A model generated the notes under the pieces. That model was not told where the DNA came from. It did no database searches and worked only from the letters and a program-made list of their open reading frames with translations. 64,000 nucleotides of DNA from assembly GCF_000717345.1 (NCBI RefSeq), contig NZ_JNZA01000026.1:1-64000 (forward strand), given 5' to 3'. The position numbers and the translations under genes were made by a program. Shown piece by piece: positions 59,100 through 64,000 of this stretch (the first letter of the stretch is position 1; each line of letters starts with the position of its first letter). This DNA is from Streptomyces lydicus (GTDB taxonomy: Bacteria; Actinomycetota; Actinomycetes; Streptomycetales; Streptomycetaceae).

Positions 59100-59819
59100 T
59101 CAGGAGCGAACGGGCGCGCCCGGCACGCCCGCCGTCCGCGCGGCCACGATGCGCGCCAGCGCCTCCGGCCCCGCGCACGCATACGCACCCAGCGCGGTGT
59201 GCCGGGCCACCACGGCACGCTCACCGCGCATCAGCCGCAGCCCACGACGCACCAGATACGGCGCCGACTTGCGGCCCTCCCGCAGATCGCGCACCAGCCG
59301 CCGGCGGAACGTCGTGGACGGCCGGCCCCGCAGACACAGCGCGTCCGCCAGCACCCCCGCCGCCCGGCAGGCCGCGATGACATCCGCGGCGAAGATGCCC
59401 TCCGCGATGAACAGCCCGGACCCGCCCAGATCCAGCTCGGACCCGCCGACCCGGGCACTCGCGGCGATGTCGTACACCGGAACGTCCGAACGCCCCGTAC
59501 GGCACAGTGCCTCGATCGCCGCCACCGCCGCGCCGGCGTCCCAGGAGAGCGGCGAATCCCAGTCCGCGCCGCCACCGTCGGCCAGTTGCGGCAGCGTCGG
59601 GTCCGTCCCGTCCTTGTAGAAGTCGTCGAGGTTGAGGACCGGCAGACCGCTGCGCGCGGCCAGGGACGTCTTGCCGGAACCGGACGGGCCCGTCAGCAGG
59701 ACGACACGGGCGGGAGCGCCGCCCCGCTCAGGGCGGTCCCCCCGCCCGGCCGGAGCCGGGGGCGAAGGAGGAGCCGAGAGCTTGGCGGACGGCGGCAGGG
59801 CGAAGGAGTGAGAGCTCAC
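59100..59819 (-). CDS. Uridine-kinase-like P-loop kinase
   Basis: 239 residues. A disordered Pro/Ala-rich start is followed by the P-loop VVLLTGPSGSGKTSLAARSGLPVLNLDDFYKDG, then WDSPLSWD and YDIAASARVGG, and EGIFAADVI in the uridine-kinase/phosphoribulokinase pattern; Arg-rich lid RPSTTFRRRLVRDLREGRKSAP. It probably phosphorylates uridine or cytidine. It belongs by theme to the salvage genes around it but has no regulon motif. The GTG at 59819 is divergent from a small secreted protein gene. Confidence 0.85.
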   Translation of the reverse strand: MSSHSFALPPSAKLSAPPSPPAPAGRGDRPERGGAPARVVLLTGPSGSGKTSLAARSGLPVLNLDDFYKDGTDPTLPQLADGGGADWDSPLSWDAGAAVAAIEALCRTGRSDVPVYDIAASARVGGSELDLGGSGLFIAEGIFAADVIAACRAAGVLADALCLRGRPSTTFRRRLVRDLREGRKSAPYLVRRGLRLMRGERAVVARHTALGAYACAGPEALARIVAARTAGVPGAPVRS

Positions 59820-59965
59820 GGGTACTCATTGTCGCCCATGCGGCCGTGTGGGGGACCCCTGGCGCGCGAGGTGGATCGGCCACCCCCGCTCAACTACGCT
59901 ACGCAGTCAACCGATTACCCAACTCCTCCGCCCGTACAGCCATTCGACCCACAGGCAGGTGGCCC

Positions 59966-60370
59966 ATGCCCTCCCACGCACGTCCCAGGACCGGTCGCGT
60001 CCCGCGCACCCTGCTGCGCGCAGGTCTGGCGGTCTCCGCGGCCGGAGCCGCCCTCGCGGCGGGCGGTGCGGCGACGGCGAGCGCGGCCCCCGCGCCCGCC
60101 CCGGCGCACGGCACCGACACCGGCGCCACGGCCTCCGCACTGACCGGCGCCCTCCTGCACTCCGTCGCCGGCGGCGTCGGCCCGGTCAAGAACCTCCAAC
60201 TGGACCCGTTCGCCAACACCGCCGTCGACCCGCTCGCCAACGCCGTCGCCACCCAGATCGCCGACTTCAAGCCGCTGAGCACCACCGTCGTGACCGGCTC
60301 CCTCTCCCGCGGCGCCGCCCTCCGCGACGTACCGCTCGTCGGCCTCACCACCAGAGTGCTGCCCGGCTGA
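59966..60370 (+). CDS. Small secreted protein
   Basis: 134 residues: a twin-Arg-poor Sec signal (AGLAVSAAGAALAAGGAATASA) and a mature part with GPVKNLQLDPFANTAVDPLANAVATQI, Leu/Asp/Pro-rich, ending TTRVLPG. No cysteine, no known domain; it shares the 'VKNL' core with the 52855 secreted protein. The ATG at 59966 has AGGCAGGTGG upstream. Followed by a strong bidirectional hairpin. Confidence 0.72.
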   Translation: MPSHARPRTGRVPRTLLRAGLAVSAAGAALAAGGAATASAAPAPAPAHGTDTGATASALTGALLHSVAGGVGPVKNLQLDPFANTAVDPLANAVATQIADFKPLSTTVVTGSLSRGAALRDVPLVGLTTRVLPG

Positions 60371-60392
60371 CCGGCCGGCCCACCACGACGAC

Positions 60393-60430
60393 GGCGCGGG
60401 ACCCCACCACCACAGGTGGGGTCCCGCGCC
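60393..60430. terminator. Bidirectional terminator between secreted protein and ALDH genes
   Basis: A perfect 16-bp stem GGCGCGGGACCCCACC/complement with a 6-nt loop between convergent genes. Confidence 0.8.
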
Positions 60431-60456
60431 GCCCTACGGGCCCGCAGGCCGCCCGG

Positions 60457-61317
60457 TCAGACGCCCATCGGATGCCAGACCGTCTTCGTCTCCAGGAAGG
60501 ACAGCAGACGCTCCGTCCCCGGGGCGGCACTCCAGTCCACCGCCCCCGGGCGCAGCACCCGCTTGAGGTTGTCGGCCGCCGCCGTCTCCAGATCCTTCGC
60601 CAACCCGGCGTCCGCACCCGCGAGATCGATCGCGTTGACGTCCTGATGGGCGGCGAGCGGCGCCCCGAGCTCCGCCGTACGGCCCGAGAGGAGGTTGACC
60701 ACACCGCCCGGCAGATCGGACGTCGCCAGCACCTCGGCCAGCGACAGCGCCGGCAGCGGCGCGTCCTGCGCGGCCACCACGACCACCGTGTTGCCGGTGA
60801 CGATCGCCGGCGCCACCACCGAGACCAGACCGAGGAACGACGACTCCTGCGGCGCCAGGACGGCGACCACACCGGTCGGCTCCGGCGCCGACATGTTGAA
60901 GTACGGGCCCGCGACCGGGTTGGCGCCACCCGCGATCTGGGCGACCTTGTCGGACCAGCCCGCGTACCACACCCAGCGGTCGATCGCCGCGTCCACCTGC
61001 GCGGCGGCCTTGGCCTTCGAGCACCCCTCGGCGTCCGCGACCTCCGCGACGAACTGGTCCCGCCGGCCCTCCAGCATCTCCGCGACGCGGTAGAGGATCT
61101 GCCCGCGGTTGTACGCCGTCGCGCCCGACCAGCCGCCGAACGCCTTACGGGCGGCGACCACCGCGTCCCGGGCGTCCTTACGGGAGGCCAGCGGCGCGTT
61201 GGCGAGCCACCTGTCCTTCGAGTCGGTCACCTCGTACACCCGCCCGCTCTCGGACCGGGGGAACTTGCCCCCGACGTACAGCTTGTAGGTCTTGAGAACG
61301 CTCAGCCGATCAGACAT
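60457..61317 (-). CDS. Truncated aldehyde-dehydrogenase-family protein
   Basis: 286 residues covering only the NAD-binding half of the ALDH fold: KTYKLYVGGKFPRSESGRVYEV, AAIDRWVWYAGWSDKVAQIAGG, GVVAVLAPQESSFLGLVSVVAPAIVTGNTVVVVAAQDAPL. The catalytic Cys and the C-terminal catalytic domain are absent, and the protein ends cleanly at a stop. It overlaps the full ALDH gene by 8 bp and is transcribed after it. Streptomyces carry such pairs beside deoC; the short protein may form a mixed oligomer or regulate its partner. Confidence 0.82.
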   Translation of the reverse strand: MSDRLSVLKTYKLYVGGKFPRSESGRVYEVTDSKDRWLANAPLASRKDARDAVVAARKAFGGWSGATAYNRGQILYRVAEMLEGRRDQFVAEVADAEGCSKAKAAAQVDAAIDRWVWYAGWSDKVAQIAGGANPVAGPYFNMSAPEPTGVVAVLAPQESSFLGLVSVVAPAIVTGNTVVVVAAQDAPLPALSLAEVLATSDLPGGVVNLLSGRTAELGAPLAAHQDVNAIDLAGADAGLAKDLETAAADNLKRVLRPGAVDWSAAPGTERLLSFLETKTVWHPMGV

Positions 61318-62740
61318 TGAGGTACGCCTCCAGACCGTGCCGGCCACCCTCGCGACCGAAGCCCGACTCCTTGTACCCGCCGAACGGCGAAGCCGGGTCG
61401 AACTTGTTGAACGTGTTGGACCAGATGACGCCCGCCCGCAGCTTGCTCGCCATCCACAGCATCCGCGAGCCCTTCTCCGTCCAGATGCCCGCCGACAGCC
61501 CGTACGGCGTGTTGTTGGCCTTCTCCACGGCCTCCGCCGGCGTACGGAACGTCAGCACGGACAGCACCGGACCGAAGATCTCCTCACGGGCGATGCGGTG
61601 CGCCTGGGTGACACCCGTGAAGAGGGTCGGCGCGAACCAGTAGCCCGAGCCGGGCAGTTCGCAGTCCGGGGCCCAGCGCTCGGCGCCCTCGGCCTCACCC
61701 GCGTCGGCCAGCGCCGTGATCCGGGCCAGCTGCTCGGCGGAGTTGATCGCACCGACGTCGGTGTTCTTGTCCAGCGGATCACCCACCCGCAGCGTCCGCA
61801 TCCGGCGCTTCAGCGCCTCCAGCAGCTCGTCCTGGACGGACTCCTGCACCAGCAGGCGGGACCCGGCGCAGCAGACGTGCCCCTGGTTGAAGAAGATGCC
61901 GTTGACGATGCCCTCGACGGCCTGGTCGATCGGGGCGTCGTCGAAGACGATGTTCGCCGCCTTGCCGCCCAGTTCGAGGGTGACCCGCTTGTCCGTGCCG
62001 GCGACCGTACGGGCGATGGCCTTGCCGACCTCGGTGGAACCGGTGAAGGCGACCTTGTTGATGTCCGGGTGCCCGACCAGCGCCGCGCCCGTCGAACCGT
62101 CCCCGGTGAGGATGTTCACGACACCCTTGGGCAGACCCGCCTGACGGCAGATGTCCGCGAAGAACAGCGCGGACAGCGGCGTCGTCTCGGCGGGCTTCAG
62201 GACGACCGTGTTGCCGGTCGCCAGCGCCGGGGCGATCTTCCACGCCAGCATCAGCAGCGGGAAGTTCCAGGGGATGACCTGGCCCGCGACACCCAGCGGG
62301 CGCGGGTTCGGGCCGTAGCCCGCGTGATCGAGCTTGTCGGCCCAGCCCGCGTAGTAGAAGAAGTGCGCGGCGACCAGCGGCAGATCGGCGTCCCGGGACT
62401 CCCGGATCGGCTTGCCGTTGTCCAGCGACTCCAGGACCGCCAGCTCACGCGAGCGCTCCTGGATGATCCGGGCGATCCGGAACAGGTACTTGGCGCGCTC
62501 GGCGCCCGGCAGCGCCGACCACTTCTCGAACGCCTTGCGGGCGGCCTTCACGGCACGGTCGACGTCCTCGGCGCTCGCCTGCGCCACCTCGGAGAGGGAC
62601 TCCTCCGACGAGGGCGAGACGGTCTTGAACACCTTGCCGTCGGACGCCGGGGCGAACTCCCCGTCGATGAACAGGCCGTAGGACGGCGCGATGTCGACGA
62701 CCGCGCGGGACTCGGGTGCGGGTGCGTAATCGAAGGTCAT
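61310..62740 (-). CDS. Aldehyde dehydrogenase
   Basis: 476 residues of full-length ALDH: GLFIDGEFAPASDGKVF, GVAGQVIPWNFPLLMLAWKIAPALATGNTVVLKPAETTPLSAL, FTGSTEVGK, LELGGKAANIVF with the catalytic Glu, NQGHVCCAGSRL with the catalytic Cys, and REEIFGPVLSVL. It oxidises an aldehyde with NAD(P). Its place directly after deoC suggests acetaldehyde, the DeoC product, as substrate. It lies 7 bp past deoC and overlaps the truncated partner by 8 bp, in one operon. Confidence 0.92.
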   Translation of the reverse strand: MTFDYAPAPESRAVVDIAPSYGLFIDGEFAPASDGKVFKTVSPSSEESLSEVAQASAEDVDRAVKAARKAFEKWSALPGAERAKYLFRIARIIQERSRELAVLESLDNGKPIRESRDADLPLVAAHFFYYAGWADKLDHAGYGPNPRPLGVAGQVIPWNFPLLMLAWKIAPALATGNTVVLKPAETTPLSALFFADICRQAGLPKGVVNILTGDGSTGAALVGHPDINKVAFTGSTEVGKAIARTVAGTDKRVTLELGGKAANIVFDDAPIDQAVEGIVNGIFFNQGHVCCAGSRLLVQESVQDELLEALKRRMRTLRVGDPLDKNTDVGAINSAEQLARITALADAGEAEGAERWAPDCELPGSGYWFAPTLFTGVTQAHRIAREEIFGPVLSVLTFRTPAEAVEKANNTPYGLSAGIWTEKGSRMLWMASKLRAGVIWSNTFNKFDPASPFGGYKESGFGREGGRHGLEAYLNV

Positions 62741-62747
62741 GGGTGCC

Positions 62748-63752
62748 TCAGTCCACCGTGACGTAGTCGGGGCCGGAGTACCGGCCGGTGCTGAGCTTCT
62801 GGCGCTGCATCAGCAGGTCGTTCAGGAGGCTGGAGGCGCCGAAGCGGAACCAGTCGGCGGTCAGCCAGGGCTCGCCGAGCGTCTCGTTGACCATCACCAG
62901 GTACTTGAGCGCGTCCTTGGTCGTACGGATGCCGCCGGCCGGCTTCACGCCGACCTGGACGCCGGTCGCGGCGTGGAAGTCGCGCACCGCCTCCAGCATC
63001 AGCAGCGTCACCGGCGGGGTGGCATTGACCGCGACCTTCCCGGTCGAGGTCTTGATGAAGTCCGCGCCGGCCAGCATCGCCAGCCAGGAGACCCGGCGCA
63101 CGTTGTCGTACGTCTGGAGCTCACCGGTCTCGAAGATGACCTTCAGGTGCGCGGCGCTGCCGTCCGGGCGGGCGCACGCCTCCTTGACGGCCTTGATCTC
63201 CTCGAAGACCGCCATGTAGCGGCCGGAGAGGAACGCCCCCCGGTCGATCACCATGTCGATCTCGTCGGCGCCGGCCGCGACCGCGTCCCGGGTGTCGGCC
63301 AGCTTGACCGGCAGCGCGGCACGGCCGGCCGGGAAGGCGGTGGCGACGGACGCGACGTGGATCTCCGGAGCGCCGCCGTTGCGGAGCGCCTCCTTGGCCG
63401 TCGCGACCATGTCGGGATAGACGCAGATCGCCGCGACCTTCGGGGCGGTCCGGTCGGTCGGGTCCGGGTTGCTGCCCTTGGCGCACAGCGCCCGGACCTT
63501 CCCCTGGGTGTCCGCGCCTTCGAGGGTCGTCAGGTCGATCATCGAGATGGACAGGTCGATGGCGTACGCCTTCGCCGTCGTCTTGATCGAACGGGTGCCG
63601 AGGGTGGCGGCGCGGGCCTCGAGGCCGACCGCGTCGACGCCCGGGAGGCCGTGGAGGAAGCGGCGCAGCGCACCGTCGTCGGCGGTCACGTCCGCCATTG
63701 ACGCCAGACGCCCCGCGGCTTCCTTGCCGTATGCGGGAACAGTGATGGGCAT
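62748..63752 (-). CDS. deoC: Deoxyribose-phosphate aldolase
   Basis: 334 residues of the DeoC barrel: ICVYPDMVATAKEAL, ASVATAFPAGRAALPVKLADTRDAVAAGADEIDMVIDRGAFLSGRY, LKVIFETGEL, GADFIKTSTGKVAVNATPP with the Schiff-base Lys, and GVKPAGGIRTTKDAL. It cleaves 2-deoxyribose-5-phosphate to acetaldehyde and glyceraldehyde-3-phosphate. The N-terminus is ~70 residues longer than in E. coli DeoC. The ATG at 63752 lies 19 bp from a regulon palindrome; longer frames run through it. Confidence 0.95.
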   Translation of the reverse strand: MPITVPAYGKEAAGRLASMADVTADDGALRRFLHGLPGVDAVGLEARAATLGTRSIKTTAKAYAIDLSISMIDLTTLEGADTQGKVRALCAKGSNPDPTDRTAPKVAAICVYPDMVATAKEALRNGGAPEIHVASVATAFPAGRAALPVKLADTRDAVAAGADEIDMVIDRGAFLSGRYMAVFEEIKAVKEACARPDGSAAHLKVIFETGELQTYDNVRRVSWLAMLAGADFIKTSTGKVAVNATPPVTLLMLEAVRDFHAATGVQVGVKPAGGIRTTKDALKYLVMVNETLGEPWLTADWFRFGASSLLNDLLMQRQKLSTGRYSGPDYVTVD

Positions 63753-63771
63753 GGTCACGAGGGGAGCATAT

Positions 63772-63783
63772 CTACGCGCGTAG
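63772..63783. promoter_or_regulatory. Nucleoside-regulon palindrome (deoC operon)
   Basis: A perfect CTACGCGCGTAG with ATAT on its left, 19 bp upstream of the deoC ATG and the same as the add site. Confidence 0.78.
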
Positions 63784-63881
63784 CGCAATGTCACCCCCTC
63801 ACCCGGCCGAATCCGGCCCCCGGCACGAATGATGCCGTAACGCAATGTCCGGCATCCGGACGGTCAGGCAGAATCGGCGGC

Positions 63882-64000
63882 ATGACGAGCCAGGAACCCG
63901 CCACCCCGACCCCGCAGCGGTACGCCGAGCGCACCTACCGCTCACCCGCGGCCCTCGTCGGCGGCATCCTGCTCCTGCTGCTCGGACTCTGGCTCGCCGG
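63882..64000 (+). CDS. Membrane protein, PH-domain-like (3' partial)
   Basis: Only 39 codons are in the window: MTSQEPATPTPQRYAERTYR, then the start of a membrane helix (AALVGGILLLLLGLWLAG). This beginning resembles Streptomyces membrane proteins annotated as PH-domain containing, and such a gene follows deoC in related genomes. The gene runs off the right edge, so the call is tentative. Confidence 0.55.
   Translation, partial: MTSQEPATPTPQRYAERTYRSPAALVGGILLLLLGLWLA

Overview
The window is high-GC actinobacterial DNA, almost certainly from a Streptomyces. The signs are GC-rich third codon positions, frequent GTG starts, an SdhC-D-A-B operon, ECF-type sigma factors, and an afsQ1-afsQ2-sigQ locus whose order matches the one known from Streptomyces coelicolor. 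No tRNA, rRNA, CRISPR array, insertion sequence or prophage was recognised. The first gene (metallophosphoesterase) and the last (PH-domain-like membrane protein) are cut by the window edges.

Layout. 1-7.4 kb: a metallophosphoesterase, then an accessory type VII (ESX-like) secretion module. It has two small WXG100-type proteins, a Gly-rich WXG-domain protein, a mycosin protease, a long WXG-domain effector-like protein and two unrecognised partners, but no ecc core genes. 7.4-11.7 kb: FBP zinc-finger protein, two alpha/beta hydrolases, a MerR regulator and a DUF5937/ArsR-like protein without its DNA-binding domain. 11.7-15.2 kb: succinate dehydrogenase operon. 15.4-23.2 kb: UraD-like protein, GH20 hexosaminidase lipoprotein, sigma factor with a membrane partner, L,D-transpeptidase and an orphan methylmalonyl-CoA-mutase-type large subunit. 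23.3-27.2 kb: a hypothetical pair and the gluconate genes gntR/gntK/gntP. 27.3-30.7 kb: FAD monooxygenase with divergent TetR, and an APH-like kinase.

30.6-39.2 kb is a nonulosonic (sialic-type) acid cluster in two divergent arms. One arm is GT2, polysialyltransferase-like protein and acyltransferase. The other is a DUF6716-type glycosyltransferase, a CMP-nonulosonate cytidylyltransferase fused to a HAD phosphatase, a NeuB-type synthase and a GT52-like glycosyltransferase. Together they could make, activate and polymerise a nonulosonate for a cell-surface glycan.

39.4-52.7 kb and 60.4-63.8 kb hold nucleoside uptake and salvage: BmpA lipoprotein, ABC ATPase, two permeases, cytidine deaminase, thymidine phosphorylase, adenosine deaminase, and (beyond afsQ/sigQ) two aldehyde-dehydrogenase-family proteins and deoxyribose-phosphate aldolase. 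Five of these transcription units carry the palindrome CTACGCGCGTAG, or a close variant, just upstream of the start. I read this as the operator of a local nucleoside regulon, and it is the most interesting pattern in the window.

52.8-60.4 kb: small secreted proteins, PspC and VanZ-like membrane proteins, the afsQ locus with a recognisable AfsQ1 box, an OsmC protein and a uridine-kinase-like protein. Perfect GC-rich hairpins mark most transcription-unit ends.
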